A DNA stretch of 64,000 nucleotides from Phytohabitans houttuyneae (GCF_011764425.1 NZ_BLPF01000002.1:1860997-1924996), one strand, 5' to 3'; numbered from the stretch's first letter, positions 33,719-43,506 are shown. The notes: generated from the letters alone by a model not told the origin. Made by a program: numbers and translations.

Positions 33719-34494
33719 ACATCGTGGTGCTCGTCAAGCAGGTGCCGGATTCGAGCGCGGAGCGTTCGTTGCGGGCTGGTGATAATACGGTCGACCGTGG
33801 GTCGGCGAGCAATGTCATCAATGAGATGGATGAGTATGCCATTGAGGAGGCGTTGCGGGTTCAGGCGGCGCATGGTGGTGAGGTCACGATCTTGACGATG
33901 GGACCGCAGGGTGCTTCGGAGTCGATTCGTAAGGCGTTGTCGATGGGTCCGGACCGGGCGGTGCATGTGCTGGACGAGGCGTTGCACGGCTCGTGCGCGG
34001 TAGCCACCTCCAAGGTGCTGGCGGCGGCGTTGGGCACTCTCAATCCCGACTTGGTGCTGTGCGGTGCGGAGGCGACCGATGGGCGGGTGCAGGTGATGGC
34101 GCACATGTTGGCTGAGCGGCTGGGGATCGCCGCGTTGACCGGTGCGCGGAAGCTGACCGTGGACGGTGCGTCGTTGACGATCGAGCGGCAGACCGAGGAA
34201 GGCTTCGAGGTGGTGGCCGCTTCGACGCCGGCGGTGGTGTCGGTGTGGGACACGATCAACGAGCCGCGGTATCCGTCGTTCAAGGGGATCATGGCGGCGA
34301 AGAAGAAGCCGGTGCAGACGCTGTCGGTGGCCGATCTGGGGATCGCCGCGTCTGAGGTGGGGTTTGCGGGTGCGTCGTCGGTGGTGGTGCAGCACAGTAA
34401 GCGGCCGCCGCGTTCGGGTGGGCGGAAGGTCGCTGATGAGGGCGATGGTGGCGTGAAGCTGGTCGAGTTCCTGGCCTCCGAGAAGTTTGTGTAA
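33715..34494 (+). CDS. etfB: Electron transfer flavoprotein beta subunit
   Basis: This 259-residue protein is Etf[18 protein letters not shown] start, the AMP-binding [13 protein letters not shown] region and a normal length. With EtfA it takes electrons from the acyl-CoA dehydrogenases of the cluster and passes them to ETF-quinone oxidoreductase. ATG 33715 overlaps the IpdB-like stop. Codon use is unlike the neighbours: 22 of its first 80 codons end in A or T (many GGT, GAT, CGT and TTG Leu), against 4 of the first 80 in the preceding gene, so this gene has a different history or expression constraint. Confidence 0.95.
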   Translation: MNIVVLVKQVPDSSAERSLRAGDNTVDRGSASNVINEMDEYAIEEALRVQAAHGGEVTILTMGPQGASESIRKALSMGPDRAVHVLDEALHGSCAVATSKVLAAALGTLNPDLVLCGAEATDGRVQVMAHMLAERLGIAALTGARKLTVDGASLTIERQTEEGFEVVAASTPAVVSVWDTINEPRYPSFKGIMAAKKKPVQTLSVADLGIAASEVGFAGASSVVVQHSKRPPRSGGRKVADEGDGGVKLVEFLASEKFV

Positions 34495-34510
34495 AAGGGG
34501 AGGGGTTTCG

Positions 34511-35467
34511 ATGGCTGAGGTTTTGGTTGTCGTGGAGCATTCCGGTGGTGAGGTTAAGAAGGTCACCCTGGAGATGCTCACGTTGGCCCGTGAGCTGGGC
34601 ACCCCGGCGGCGGTGGTGCTCGGCGGCCCGGGCGTGGCCGCTCCTCTGACCGAAAAGCTGGGCGAGTTCGGCGCGGCGACGGTGTATGCCGCCGAGAGTG
34701 AGGATCTGGACGGGTTCCTGGTCGCGCCGAAGGCCGCCGTGCTGGCCGGGCTGGTCCGGTCGGTGCAGCCGGCCGCGGTGCTGCTCGGCTCGACCCAGGA
34801 GGGTAAGGAGATCGCCGGCCGGCTCGCGGTCAAGCTCGACAACGGTCTGCTGACCGACGTTAGTGGGCTGGACGCGGACGGGGTGGCGACGCAGGTGGTG
34901 TTCGCCGGCTCCACGATCGTCAAGTCGCGGGTGACTCGCGGGTTGCCGCTGGTCACTGTCCGCCCCAACTCGCTGACCCCGACCCCGGCGCCGGCCAGCG
35001 TGCGGGTGTCGGCGGTGGATGTGGTGGTGGAGCAGTCGGCGAAGCTGGCCCGGGTGCTCGAGCGCAAGGTCGAGCCGAAGGGTGCCCGGCCGGAGCTGAC
35101 CGAGGCGTCCGTGGTCGTCTCCGGCGGCCGTGGCGTGGGCAGCGGCGACAACTTCAAACTCGTCGAGGAGCTCGCCGACCTGCTCGGCGGTGCGGTCGGC
35201 GCGTCCCGGGCCGCGGTCGACTCCGGTTTCTACCCGCACCAGTTCCAGGTCGGGCAGACCGGTAAGACCGTCTCCCCCCAGCTGTACGTGGCGTTGGGTA
35301 TCTCCGGCGCGATCCAGCACCGGGCCGGGATGCAAACCTCCAAGACCATCGTCGCGGTCAACAAAGACGCCGAAGCACCCATCTTCGAACTCGCCGACTA
35401 CGGCGTCGTCGGCGACCTGTTCAAAGTCGTCCCACAAGCCACCGAAGAAATCCGCAAACGTAAATAG
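34511..35467 (+). CDS. etfA: Electron transfer flavoprotein alpha subunit
   Basis: This 318-residue protein is EtfA: N-terminal [32 protein letters not shown], and the C-terminal FAD site [20 protein letters not shown] with the conserved [22 protein letters not shown] 34511 follows a GGGGAGGGG ribosome-binding site. It forms the heterodimer with EtfB and binds FAD. The first part has the same relaxed codon use as etfB, while the second half (from about 34960) returns to C-ending codons. The operon ends here; the MFS gene converges with 1 bp between stops. Confidence 0.95.
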   Translation: MAEVLVVVEHSGGEVKKVTLEMLTLARELGTPAAVVLGGPGVAAPLTEKLGEFGAATVYAAESEDLDGFLVAPKAAVLAGLVRSVQPAAVLLGSTQEGKEIAGRLAVKLDNGLLTDVSGLDADGVATQVVFAGSTIVKSRVTRGLPLVTVRPNSLTPTPAPASVRVSAVDVVVEQSAKLARVLERKVEPKGARPELTEASVVVSGGRGVGSGDNFKLVEELADLLGGAVGASRAAVDSGFYPHQFQVGQTGKTVSPQLYVALGISGAIQHRAGMQTSKTIVAVNKDAEAPIFELADYGVVGDLFKVVPQATEEIRKRK

Positions 35468-35468
35468 G

Positions 35469-36857
35469 CTACGTCGACGGCAGGGCGCGGCGGCCCGGGA
35501 TCAGCAGCGCGCCCAGCCCGGCGACCAGCGCGGTACACGCCATGAAGGCGAAACCCAGCATGTAGCCGCGCTCGGTGGGATACCCCGACGGCAGCAGGTC
35601 GGCCGTCACGATCGTCACGGAGACGGCCGCTCCGATCGCGCCGCCGACGATCCGGATGTTGGCGTTCATGCCGATCGCGGTGCCGGTCTGCTCGGCCGGC
35701 ACCGCGTCGACGATCGCGTTGGCCAGGTTGGCGAACACGAGGCCGGTGCCCACCCCGGACAGGCAGCTGGCCAGGATGACCTCCCACATCCGCTCGTGCG
35801 CGAACGTCGTCATCGCCAGCGCGACCGCCGTGGCCACCGAGCCGAGCACGATGGTCAGCCGCACGCCCATCCACGCGGCGAGGCGGGCGGCGGCCAGGCC
35901 GCACAGAAACGAGGCCACCGACGACGGCAGCATCATGTGCCCGGCCGTCGTCACCGACGCGCCGAAGCCGTAGCCGTTGTCGCTCGGCGTCTGGTTGAAC
36001 TGCGGCAGGAAGGCGAACGAGCCGTACATGGCCACGCCGATCATCAGCGCCACGAGGTTGGCGGACCAGACGCCGCGCAGCGCCATCAGGCGCAGGTTGA
36101 TCAGCGGGCTCCTGACCTTCGACTCGGCGTAGAGCCAGGCGGCGGCCAGCAGCGCCGACGAGGCCAGCAGGCCGGCGACCGTGGGGGAGGACCACCCGTC
36201 GTGCGGGCCGCGGCCGATGCCGAGCAGCAGCGTGACCAACCATCCGGCCAGCAACAGCGCCGGGCTGAACGAGATGGACTCCCGCGACCGCACGGGCGAC
36301 TCGGGAATGAGCACCAGCGCCGACACCGCGCCGGCCGCCGCGCCGATCGCCGGCAGCAGGAAGAGCCAGTGGTACCCGAGCAGGTCGAGGATCGGGCCGG
36401 CCACCACGATGCCGGCGGCGAAACCCACCGACAGCAGCGAAGAGGTGACCGCGATCGCGCCCCGGACCCGCTCCGGCGGCACGTGGTCGCGCAGCACCGC
36501 GAACGAGAGGGGTACCGCCCCGCCGCCCAGCCCCTGCACCGCGCGGGCCGCGATCAGGACCCAGATGTCCGTGGCCAGCGCCGCGATCAGCGAGCCCAGC
36601 GCGAGCAGCCCGAGGGAGATGGCGAACACGCGGGTCTTGCCGAACGCGTCCCCGATGCGGCCGCCCACCGGCGTGGCGACGGAAGCGGCCAGCAGGAACG
36701 CGGTGAGCACCCACGACGCGGTCGTCTGGTCCGTGCCGAACCGCTGCTGGATGTCCGGCAGCGCCGGCACCGTCATCGCCTGGAGCAAGGGTTGCGAGAC
36801 GACGCCGAACGCCAGGACCACATAGATCAGCCGGTAGTGTCGGCCGGTCGGCGCCAA
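35469..36857 (-). CDS. MFS drug/solute exporter, DHA2 type
   Basis: This 462-residue membrane protein has about 13-14 hydrophobic segments. Motif A-like GGRIGDAFGKTRVF follows TM2, RAVQGLGGGAVPL lies in TM4, and motif C-like GFAAGIVVAGP in TM5, as in EmrB/QacA transporters. It uses proton flux to export a small compound. The likely start is TTG 36857, one base after the mmsA stop, so it is coupled to mmsA; an internal GTG is an alternative. It may export a toxic intermediate; the substrate is not evident. Confidence 0.85.
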   Translation of the reverse strand: MAPTGRHYRLIYVVLAFGVVSQPLLQAMTVPALPDIQQRFGTDQTTASWVLTAFLLAASVATPVGGRIGDAFGKTRVFAISLGLLALGSLIAALATDIWVLIAARAVQGLGGGAVPLSFAVLRDHVPPERVRGAIAVTSSLLSVGFAAGIVVAGPILDLLGYHWLFLLPAIGAAAGAVSALVLIPESPVRSRESISFSPALLLAGWLVTLLLGIGRGPHDGWSSPTVAGLLASSALLAAAWLYAESKVRSPLINLRLMALRGVWSANLVALMIGVAMYGSFAFLPQFNQTPSDNGYGFGASVTTAGHMMLPSSVASFLCGLAAARLAAWMGVRLTIVLGSVATAVALAMTTFAHERMWEVILASCLSGVGTGLVFANLANAIVDAVPAEQTGTAIGMNANIRIVGGAIGAAVSVTIVTADLLPSGYPTERGYMLGFAFMACTALVAGLGALLIPGRRALPST

Positions 36858-36858
36858 G

Positions 36859-38364
36859 TCAGTCGTGCGTCGGGAAGGCCAGCGCCAGCCTGCTCGACGG
36901 CGACCGCGCCGGGTCGACCCACCGGCTGGTCACGACCTTGCCACGGGTGAAGAAGTGGACCCCTTCCACGCCGTGCGCGTGGGTGTCGCCGAACAGCGAC
37001 GCCTTCCAGCCGCCGAACGAGTAGTAGGCCATCGGCACCGGGATCGGCACGTTGACGCCGATCATCCCGACCTGGACGTCCTGCTCGAAGTCGCGGGCCA
37101 CGCCGCCGTCGCGGGTGAACACGGCGACGCCGTTGCCGTACGGGTTGGCGTTCACCAGGTCCAGGGCCTCCTGGTACGTGTCCACGCGCACCACGTTCAG
37201 CACCGGACCGAAGATCTCCTCGGTGTAGATGCTCATCTCCGGCGTGACGTTGTCGAACAGCGTCGGCCCGAGCCAGAACCCGTCCGGCCGGTCCTCGACC
37301 CGCAGGTCCCGCCCGTCCACGACGAGCTTCGCGCCGGCCGCGACACCGGCGTCCACAAAGGACGCGACCCGGTCGCGGTGTGCCCTGGTGACCAGCGGCC
37401 CCATGTCGCAGCCCTGCGTGCCGTCGCCGACGCGCAGCTTCGCCATCCGCGAGGTGATGCGCGCGACCGCGTCGTCGGCGACCGGCCCCACCGTGACCAG
37501 CACGCTGACCGCCATGCACCGCTCTCCGGCCGAGCCGAACCCCGCGTTGACGGCGGCGTCGGCCACCACGTCGAGGTCGGCGTCCGGCAGCACCACCATG
37601 TGGTTCTTCGCGCCGCCGAGGGCCTGCACGCGCTTGCCGTTCGCGGTCGCCCGCTCGTACACGTACCGGGCGATCGGCGTCGAGCCGACGAAGCTGATCG
37701 CCGCGACGTCGGGGGAGTCCAGCAGCGCGTCCACGGCCACCTTGTCGCCCTGCAGGACGTTGAACACCCCGTCGGGCAGCCCCGCCTCCTTCCAGAGCTC
37801 GGCGACCCAGATGAGCGCCGTGGGGTCCTTCTCGCTGGGCTTGACCACGACGGTGTTTCCCGCCGCGATCGCGACCGGGTAGAACCACATCGGCACCATC
37901 GCCGGGAAGTTGAACGGGCTGATGATGCCCACCACCCCGAGCGGCTGCCGCTTGGAGTGGACGTTCACGCCGGTCGACACGCCTTCGGAGAAGGAACCCT
38001 TGAGCAGGTGCGGCATCCCGCAGGCGAACTCGACGACCTCCAGCCCGCGGGTCACCTCGCCGACCGCGTCCTCCAGCACCTTGCCGTGCTCGGCGGTGAT
38101 GATGGCGGCCAGCTCCCGCTTGCGCGCGTTGAGCAGCTCCCGGAAGCGGAAGACGATGCGGGTGCGCGAGGACAGCGAGCTGCGGCCCCACGACGTGGCG
38201 GCGCGCGCCGCGGCGGCGATGACGTGCTGCGCGTCCGCCTCGTCCGCGAAGCAGACCGACGACGTGACCGCTCCGGTCGCGGGGTTGGTCACCTCTCCCC
38301 GCCGGGTCGACGTGCCGGTGTATTTCGCGTTGTCCACCCAGTGTTCGACGAGCGCCTCAGTCAT
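36859..38364 (-). CDS. mmsA: Methylmalonate-semialdehyde dehydrogenase (CoA-acylating)
   Basis: This 501-residue aldehyde dehydrogenase has SPFNFPAMVPMWFYPVAIA, the NAD-binding GSTPIARYVYERA, the catalytic Cys in GSAGERCMAVSV (about residue 285) and FTRGKVVTSRW at the end, all typical of MmsA. It converts methylmalonate semialdehyde with CoA and NAD to propionyl-CoA, a step in valine and inositol breakdown, and can act on malonate semialdehyde. ATG 38364. No operator of the TetR set lies upstream, so it may be regulated separately; MFS follows in the same operon. Confidence 0.92.
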   Translation of the reverse strand: MTEALVEHWVDNAKYTGTSTRRGEVTNPATGAVTSSVCFADEADAQHVIAAAARAATSWGRSSLSSRTRIVFRFRELLNARKRELAAIITAEHGKVLEDAVGEVTRGLEVVEFACGMPHLLKGSFSEGVSTGVNVHSKRQPLGVVGIISPFNFPAMVPMWFYPVAIAAGNTVVVKPSEKDPTALIWVAELWKEAGLPDGVFNVLQGDKVAVDALLDSPDVAAISFVGSTPIARYVYERATANGKRVQALGGAKNHMVVLPDADLDVVADAAVNAGFGSAGERCMAVSVLVTVGPVADDAVARITSRMAKLRVGDGTQGCDMGPLVTRAHRDRVASFVDAGVAAGAKLVVDGRDLRVEDRPDGFWLGPTLFDNVTPEMSIYTEEIFGPVLNVVRVDTYQEALDLVNANPYGNGVAVFTRDGGVARDFEQDVQVGMIGVNVPIPVPMAYYSFGGWKASLFGDTHAHGVEGVHFFTRGKVVTSRWVDPARSPSSRLALAFPTHD

Positions 38365-38457
38365 GGCGCCAATCGTTCGGCACGTGCCACCGGCGGGACA
38401 ATGGACACACTGTCAGAGCGGGCGCGGGGATCGCGGACAGCATGTCAACGGCCGTGT

Positions 38458-39672
38458 TCAGCCCGTGAACGTCAGGTACAGCAGCACGAGGTTGAGCGAG
38501 ATGACACACGCCGCGACCGCCGAAGCGGCGGCGGTGGTCAGCGGATGGTTGGTGTGCGCACCCATCACCGCCCGCCGGCTGGTGAGAACCACCAGTGGGA
38601 CGAGCGCGAACGGGATGCCCATCGAGAGCACCACCTGGGAGACCACGAGCGCGGCGCTGGGCTCGGCGCCCAGCGCCAGCACCACGATCGCCGGTATCAC
38701 CGTGAGCGTCCGCCGCAGCGGCAACGGGATCCGCCGGCGCAGCAGGCCGTCCATCACCTCCGCGCCGGCCGCGCTGCCCACCGCCGTGGAGGCCAGCCCC
38801 GAGCCGAGCAGCGCCACCGCGAAGAGCAGCGCGACGCCGGCGCCGACCTCGGAGGAGAGCAGGGCGTGCACGCCGTGCAGCGTGTCGGTGCCGGGCAGCC
38901 GGTGCAGGCTCGACGCGGCGACGAGCAGCAGGGAGAGGTTGAGCAGGCCGGCGACCAGGAGCGCGGCGACGACGTCCGCGCGGGTCGCGGCGAGCGTGCG
39001 CCGGACGTCCAACCCGGCGCCGGGCGTGCGGAACCGCCCCGCGGTCAGGCCGGAGTGAAGGTAGATGACGTGCGGCATCACGGTGGCGCCGACGATGCCC
39101 GAGGCGAGCAGCACGCTGTCGGTGCCGGCGAAGGAGGGGACGAGGCCGCCGGCCATCGCGGCGCCCGGCGGGTCCACCACGAGCCCCGCCACGAAACCCG
39201 CGGCGATCAGCGCGAGAAAGCCCATGATGACGCGCTCCAGGGCGGGCTGGCCGTGCGCGTCGCCGACCCGGAGGATGAGCAGCGAGACCGCCGCCGTGCA
39301 CAGCGCGCCCGCGACGAGCGGGAGGTCGAAAAGCAGCGCGAGCGCGATGGCGCCGCCGATGACCTCGGCCATGTCGGTGGCGACCGCGATCGCCTCGGCC
39401 TGCAGCCAGTACGCCACGCGGGTCTTCGTGCCGAGCCGGGTGCCGAGCTGGCCGGCGAGCGAGCGGTCGGTGACGACGCCGAGCTTGGCGGACAGGTACT
39501 GGACCAGGACCGCCATGACGTTGGCGAGCACGACGACCCAGACCAGCGTGTACCCGTAGCGGGCGCCCGCCGTGACGTTGGTGGCGACGTTGCCCGGGTC
39601 GACGTACGCGACCGCGGCGATGAACGCCGGACCGAGCAGCGTCAGTCCGCGCGCGGGTTTGGCTCTCAGCAC
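38458..39672 (-). CDS. mntH: NRAMP-family Mn2+ transporter
   Basis: This 404-residue protein has 11 predicted membrane segments and both NRAMP metal-site motifs, DPGN (residues 25-28) and MPH (199-201). It imports Mn2+ (or Fe2+) with protons. ATG 39672. Upstream on the minus strand, the inverted repeat GGAGCA-N6-TGCTCC (39694-39711) lies 21 bp from the start. It is a likely operator, though a typical MntR box was not recognised. Its neighbours are not metabolically related. Confidence 0.92.
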   Translation of the reverse strand: MLRAKPARGLTLLGPAFIAAVAYVDPGNVATNVTAGARYGYTLVWVVVLANVMAVLVQYLSAKLGVVTDRSLAGQLGTRLGTKTRVAYWLQAEAIAVATDMAEVIGGAIALALLFDLPLVAGALCTAAVSLLILRVGDAHGQPALERVIMGFLALIAAGFVAGLVVDPPGAAMAGGLVPSFAGTDSVLLASGIVGATVMPHVIYLHSGLTAGRFRTPGAGLDVRRTLAATRADVVAALLVAGLLNLSLLLVAASSLHRLPGTDTLHGVHALLSSEVGAGVALLFAVALLGSGLASTAVGSAAGAEVMDGLLRRRIPLPLRRTLTVIPAIVVLALGAEPSAALVVSQVVLSMGIPFALVPLVVLTSRRAVMGAHTNHPLTTAAASAVAACVISLNLVLLYLTFTG

Positions 39673-39693
39673 GAGGACTCCGGGCGTGGATGT

Positions 39694-39711
39694 GGAGCAG
39701 GAATTTGCTCC
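39694..39711. promoter_or_regulatory. Inverted repeat GGAGCA-N6-TGCTCC, candidate operator (motif B, site 1)
   Basis: The 18-bp repeat GGAGCAGGAATTTGCTCC has perfect 6-bp arms and an AT-rich centre, and lies in the divergent gap between mntH (39672) and the unknown gene at 39764. Similar repeats occur at 41549-41566 and 50232-50249. The regulator is unknown. Confidence 0.45.
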
Positions 39712-39763
39712 GATTGGCTCGGGAGTCTAGGGCCGGGCGGGCGCCGATGCTAGCGTGATCGGC

Positions 39764-40231
39764 ATGCGCACAGCCGTCGTCCGGGTGGTCATCGATCGGG
39801 ACGGGGTCCTGTCCCCGGCGGACTACGAGGCGGGGCTGCGGCGGCTGCGCGAGCGGGGCACGGAGGTCGTGGCCTCGCCGGCCGGCCGCCTGCCCGACCG
39901 AAACCGCGAGGTCGAGCTGATCGTGCCGGGCCTGGACCCGGCCGACGTCGACAAGCACGCGACCGCCTGCGCCGAGGCGTTCGGCGTTCCGGCGGCGGCC
40001 GGCGTCGTCACGTACATCAGCCGGGGGACCGACGACGACGCCCACGGGGTGCTCGCCGCCTTCAAGGTCGACGGCACGGTGGAGCGGACGTTCGACGGCG
40101 ACGGCGAGGTCGTCACGGTCACCCTCGATCCGGCCGGCATGCGGCGGGTGCCGGAGAGCCGGCTGCACACGGCCCTCGAGGCGGCGCTCAACTGCGAGGT
40201 GCGGATCCGGGCCACCCCGTCAGCGCGGTGA
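39764..40231 (+). CDS. Small conserved-type protein of unknown function
   Basis: This 155-residue product is not recognised. It begins MRTAVVRVVIDRDGVLSPAD, and is acidic and alpha/beta-like, with no signal peptide or membrane segment. Possible repeated-strand halves (residues 1-60 and 75-130) suggest a small two-domain fold. ATG 39764 is chosen over an upstream alternative at 39755. It is divergent from mntH and overlaps the 3' end of the double-TetR gene by 12 bases on the opposite strand. No role can be given. Confidence 0.6.
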   Translation: MRTAVVRVVIDRDGVLSPADYEAGLRRLRERGTEVVASPAGRLPDRNREVELIVPGLDPADVDKHATACAEAFGVPAAAGVVTYISRGTDDDAHGVLAAFKVDGTVERTFDGDGEVVTVTLDPAGMRRVPESRLHTALEAALNCEVRIRATPSAR

Positions 40232-41491
40232 CAGCACACCGCGCAGCAGGCTCTCCCGCAGGAAGGCGTGCGCCCGCGCCTCGCTGGTGCGCGCGTGCTC
40301 CTGGTACGGCACCCACAGCAGCGACCGGAAGTGCAGGGCGGTCTCCACCGGGTCGGCGACCTTGCGCAGCTGGCCCGCGCCGGTGCCGCGCCGCATGATC
40401 CTGCGCAGCTCGGCGAAGCGCTGCTCGGTCGCGATGAAGTAGTCGTGCAGCGGGCCGGTCGTCGTCTCCCGCCGGCTCCACCCGTACGAGACGATCCGCC
40501 CTTCCTCCGGGTAGCGGCGGTTCATGTACACGAACACCCGCGAGATGGCGTCCAGCGACTGCGGCACCGGCGAACCCGCGGTCACGATCGCCCGGAACGC
40601 CTTGTCGAACCGGTCGCCGTAGCTGCCGAGGATCTCCCCGAGCAGCGCCTCCTTGGACTCGATCCGGCGGTACAGCGTGCCCATCCGCACGCCGGCCGCG
40701 TTTGCCACGTCGCGGATCGTCGTGGCCTCGTAGCCGTGCCGGGCGAACTCCGCCCGGGCCGCCGCGACGATCGCCTCCCGGTCGCCGGGCGCGGCGGCGC
40801 GGCCGCTCCTGCGCCAGCCGGCCATGGTGTCGGTGGCCGCCTTCAGCGCCGCCGAGCCGTCCAGCTCGCGGTCGTCCGGGCAGTCGACGACGAGGCCGTG
40901 CAGCAGCAGGTCGCACAGGTGCGCCGCGAGCGTCCGCGGGCTCGTCACGCTCGGGTAGAACGAGGCGGCGTAGAAGGACAGGTGCTGCAGCGCGAAGCGC
41001 AGGACGCCGAGGTCGACGGCGGGAGCGGCGCCGGACGTGGCCAGCGCGCCCACCGCCTGGCGCCAGGCCCGCTCCAGCGCCGGTGACTGCAGCCGCATGG
41101 CGTCCCGGAACCGGTCCGTCGACACCGTCGGCGGGGCCTCGTGCGCGCGGAGCCGGACGGCGGCGGCGTGCTGGAAGCTGAGCGCGACGACATCGGCCGT
41201 CAGCCGCTGGATCGTGGCCTCCGGGTCGGCCTCGGGCCGGCGGACCGCCCCCGCGCTGAGGTCGTCGAGCGCGTGGCCGAGCGACGTCAACAGGTCCACC
41301 GCGATGTCTTCCTTGGACCGGAAGTGGTGGTACAGGCTTCCCGGGAGCACGCCCACCGCGTCGGCGATGTCGTTCATCGTCGTGGCCGCGTAGCCCGACG
41401 CCTCGAACAGCCGCGCCGCCGTCTGCCGCACCGCGTCGGCCCGGCTGCCGGTGACCGCGACGTCCGGCACCCGCGAGAGGGAAGCTGTCAT
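40220..41491 (-). CDS. Double TetR-family regulator (two TetR units in one chain)
   Basis: This 423-residue protein contains two complete TetR units. The first helix-turn-helix is at about residues 18-66 (AARLFEASGYAATTMNDIAD, PGSLYHHFRSKEDIAV); the second is at about 230-280 (AARAEFARHGYEATTIRDVA, MGTLYRRIESKEALLG). Each is followed by its own helical ligand domain. A TetR monomer is ~200 residues, so this is a fusion that could act as a pseudo-dimer. ATG 41491 is used; GTG 41497 is possible. The gap to the PucR gene holds the inverted repeat at 41549-41566, a candidate site for this protein (inference). Confidence 0.88.
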   Translation of the reverse strand: MTASLSRVPDVAVTGSRADAVRQTAARLFEASGYAATTMNDIADAVGVLPGSLYHHFRSKEDIAVDLLTSLGHALDDLSAGAVRRPEADPEATIQRLTADVVALSFQHAAAVRLRAHEAPPTVSTDRFRDAMRLQSPALERAWRQAVGALATSGAAPAVDLGVLRFALQHLSFYAASFYPSVTSPRTLAAHLCDLLLHGLVVDCPDDRELDGSAALKAATDTMAGWRRSGRAAAPGDREAIVAAARAEFARHGYEATTIRDVANAAGVRMGTLYRRIESKEALLGEILGSYGDRFDKAFRAIVTAGSPVPQSLDAISRVFVYMNRRYPEEGRIVSYGWSRRETTTGPLHDYFIATEQRFAELRRIMRRGTGAGQLRKVADPVETALHFRSLLWVPYQEHARTSEARAHAFLRESLLRGVLSPR

Positions 41492-41548
41492 GCGCACCAG
41501 TATGCCGGTTGGCGGCGGGCGGCCGGGGTACCACCCGGACTGAAGATC

Positions 41549-41566
41549 GAATCAAATATTCGCTCC
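41549..41566. promoter_or_regulatory. Inverted repeat, candidate operator (motif B, site 2)
   Basis: GAATCAAATATTCGCTCC, read on the other strand as GGAGCG-N6-TGATTC, resembles the repeats at 39694 and 50232. It lies in the divergent gap between the double-TetR gene (41491) and the PucR gene (41675). The AT-rich centre AAATATT stands out locally. Confidence 0.4.
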
Positions 41567-41674
41567 GCAAGACTCCCTGCTGGACGCGGTGCGTGTAATA
41601 CTCCCGTCGTACGTGGGTCACTTGATCGAAACACCCGCGACCGGCACGGACTCGCCGCGACGGAGGAAACCAGA

Positions 41675-43390
41675 GTGGGCGAACGAGCGAACCTCACCGC
41701 TGAGCCGTCCCGGCCGCGCCTTCGAGCAGTCCGGGACGTTCCGGCGGACACCGCCGAGCTCGGCGGCCTCAGCACGTTCACGATCGAAGACTTTCTCGCC
41801 ATGCCCGTCACCCAGCAGGGCGCGCCCGTCGTGGTCGCCGGCAAGCAGCACCTGGACAGGCGGGTCCGCTGGCTGCACGTCATCGAGCTGGTGGACACCC
41901 AGGGACTGCTTCAGGGCGGGGAGCTGATACTTGCTACGGGCATCGCGTTTCCGCAGGCGCCCGAGGAGATCGCGCAGTACGTCGACGCGCTGGCCGACCA
42001 GGGCATCGCCGGCCTCGCGATCGAGCTGGGCCGCCGCTTCGCCACCGTGCCGCCGGCCATGGTCCGGGCCTGCAACCGCCGGCACGTCCCGCTCATCGCC
42101 TTCCACCGCGAGGTCCCGTTCGTCAAGATGACCGAGGCGGCCCACTCGATCATCCTGATGGGCCAGCGCCGCCTGCTGCAGGTCACGGCGGCCGCGCACG
42201 AGCGGTTCACCGAGCTCACCTCGGCCGAGGCCCCGATGGAGGACCTGGTCACCGCCGCGGCCGAGCTCGCCGGCGGCCAGGTCGTCTTCGCCAACCTCAT
42301 GCACCAGGTCCTCGCCCTGCACGAGCCCGATGGCGAGACCGAGCAGCTGCTCAACCGCTGGAACCGCAAGGCGTTCACGCTGACGAAGGCGTTCGGCACC
42401 CAGGTCGACAAGGCCGACCACACCGTCGTCACGCCGGTCGAGGTCCGCGGCCGCCAGCGCGGGCGGCTCGTGCTGTTTTCCACCGGCCCGCCCGACCGGG
42501 CACAGGTCACCGTCATCGAGCGGGCGGCCGTGGCGCTCGGGATGCTCCTGCTGCTGCAGGACGACGACGTCGTCGTCGCGAACGCGCACCGGACCGTGCT
42601 GGAAAGCATCATCTCCGGCCGGTCCGGCGGCGTGGAGGCGATGCACGCGCGCGCCGCCGCCCTGGGCCGCCCCACCCGCGGTCGCTACTACCTGCCGGTC
42701 GTCGTGGTCTCGGCCGGCCGCGACCTGCGCTGGGTGGTCAACCGGGCACTGGACGAGACGCGCCTGGACGGCCTGGCCGCGCAGGTCGGTCCGGACCGCT
42801 GGGGAGCGCTGCTGCTGTTGAAGACCGAGCAGTTCGAGCAGGCGGTGTCGGCGTTCGCCGCCTGCGTCCTCGAACTGTGCCGGGGTGTGGGCATCGACCG
42901 CCCCGTCGTCGCGCGCGGCGGCCTGGTCTCGGCGCTGGCCGACGTGCGCCACTCGGTCGCCGAGGCGGTCGACGTGGCGCTGGCCTCGCGCGTGGCCGGC
43001 AGCCCGCGCAACCGCAAGGACGTGTACGCCATCGAGGACGTGAAGCTGCGCGGACTGCTGTACACGCTGCGCAACGACTCCCGGCTGCAGGCCTTCGTCG
43101 AGCGGATGCTCGGGCCGCTGCTGCATCGGGACACATTGGACGGTGGCGGTGACTGGGTGCGCACCCTCGGTGTCTACCTGCGCTTCCAGGGCAACAAGTC
43201 GCTGACCGCGCAGGAGCTGGGCGTCTCGCGGCCGACGCTGTACGAGCGCCTCGGCCGCATCCAGCGCCTGCTGCGGGTCGACCTGGACGATCCAGAGTGG
43301 AGCACCTCGCTGTACGCCGCCATCATGGTCGTGGAGGCGACCGCGGCGGACTCACCGGCGTTGCCGCAGAAGCGGCGCGAGAGTCTTTGA
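41675..43390 (+). CDS. PucR-family transcriptional regulator
   Basis: This 571-residue protein has an N-terminal PucR domain (FTIEDFLAMPVTQQGAPVVV, RRVRWLHVIELVDTQGLLQG), a central GGDEF-like/CdaR region, and a C-terminal PucR-type helix-turn-helix (LGVYLRFQGNKSLTAQELGV, SRPTLYERLGRIQRLL). GTG 41675 follows CGGAGG by 8 bases. Such proteins activate purine and other catabolic genes in response to effectors. It precedes the ABC importer operon in the same direction, so it is a candidate activator of uptake and of the downstream hydrolases (inference). Confidence 0.9.
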   Translation: MGERANLTAEPSRPRLRAVRDVPADTAELGGLSTFTIEDFLAMPVTQQGAPVVVAGKQHLDRRVRWLHVIELVDTQGLLQGGELILATGIAFPQAPEEIAQYVDALADQGIAGLAIELGRRFATVPPAMVRACNRRHVPLIAFHREVPFVKMTEAAHSIILMGQRRLLQVTAAAHERFTELTSAEAPMEDLVTAAAELAGGQVVFANLMHQVLALHEPDGETEQLLNRWNRKAFTLTKAFGTQVDKADHTVVTPVEVRGRQRGRLVLFSTGPPDRAQVTVIERAAVALGMLLLLQDDDVVVANAHRTVLESIISGRSGGVEAMHARAAALGRPTRGRYYLPVVVVSAGRDLRWVVNRALDETRLDGLAAQVGPDRWGALLLLKTEQFEQAVSAFAACVLELCRGVGIDRPVVARGGLVSALADVRHSVAEAVDVALASRVAGSPRNRKDVYAIEDVKLRGLLYTLRNDSRLQAFVERMLGPLLHRDTLDGGGDWVRTLGVYLRFQGNKSLTAQELGVSRPTLYERLGRIQRLLRVDLDDPEWSTSLYAAIMVVEATAADSPALPQKRRESL

Positions 43391-43506
43391 CAAGTCGTCA
43401 GGAAGCCGTCGAGCCGCTTTGACAGAGTGCGACTGGCTACCACGACCGGTCTTACCGATGCTGTTGGACAGGCGCCTGTGTGGCGGCCGTCACGAAGCAT
43501 CTACGC

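Noticed and set aside
43387-43424. Two TTGACA sequences downstream of pucR as promoters of the importer
   Set aside because: The first includes the pucR stop codon and neither has a -10 at proper spacing; operator site 11 is a better guide to the promoter.
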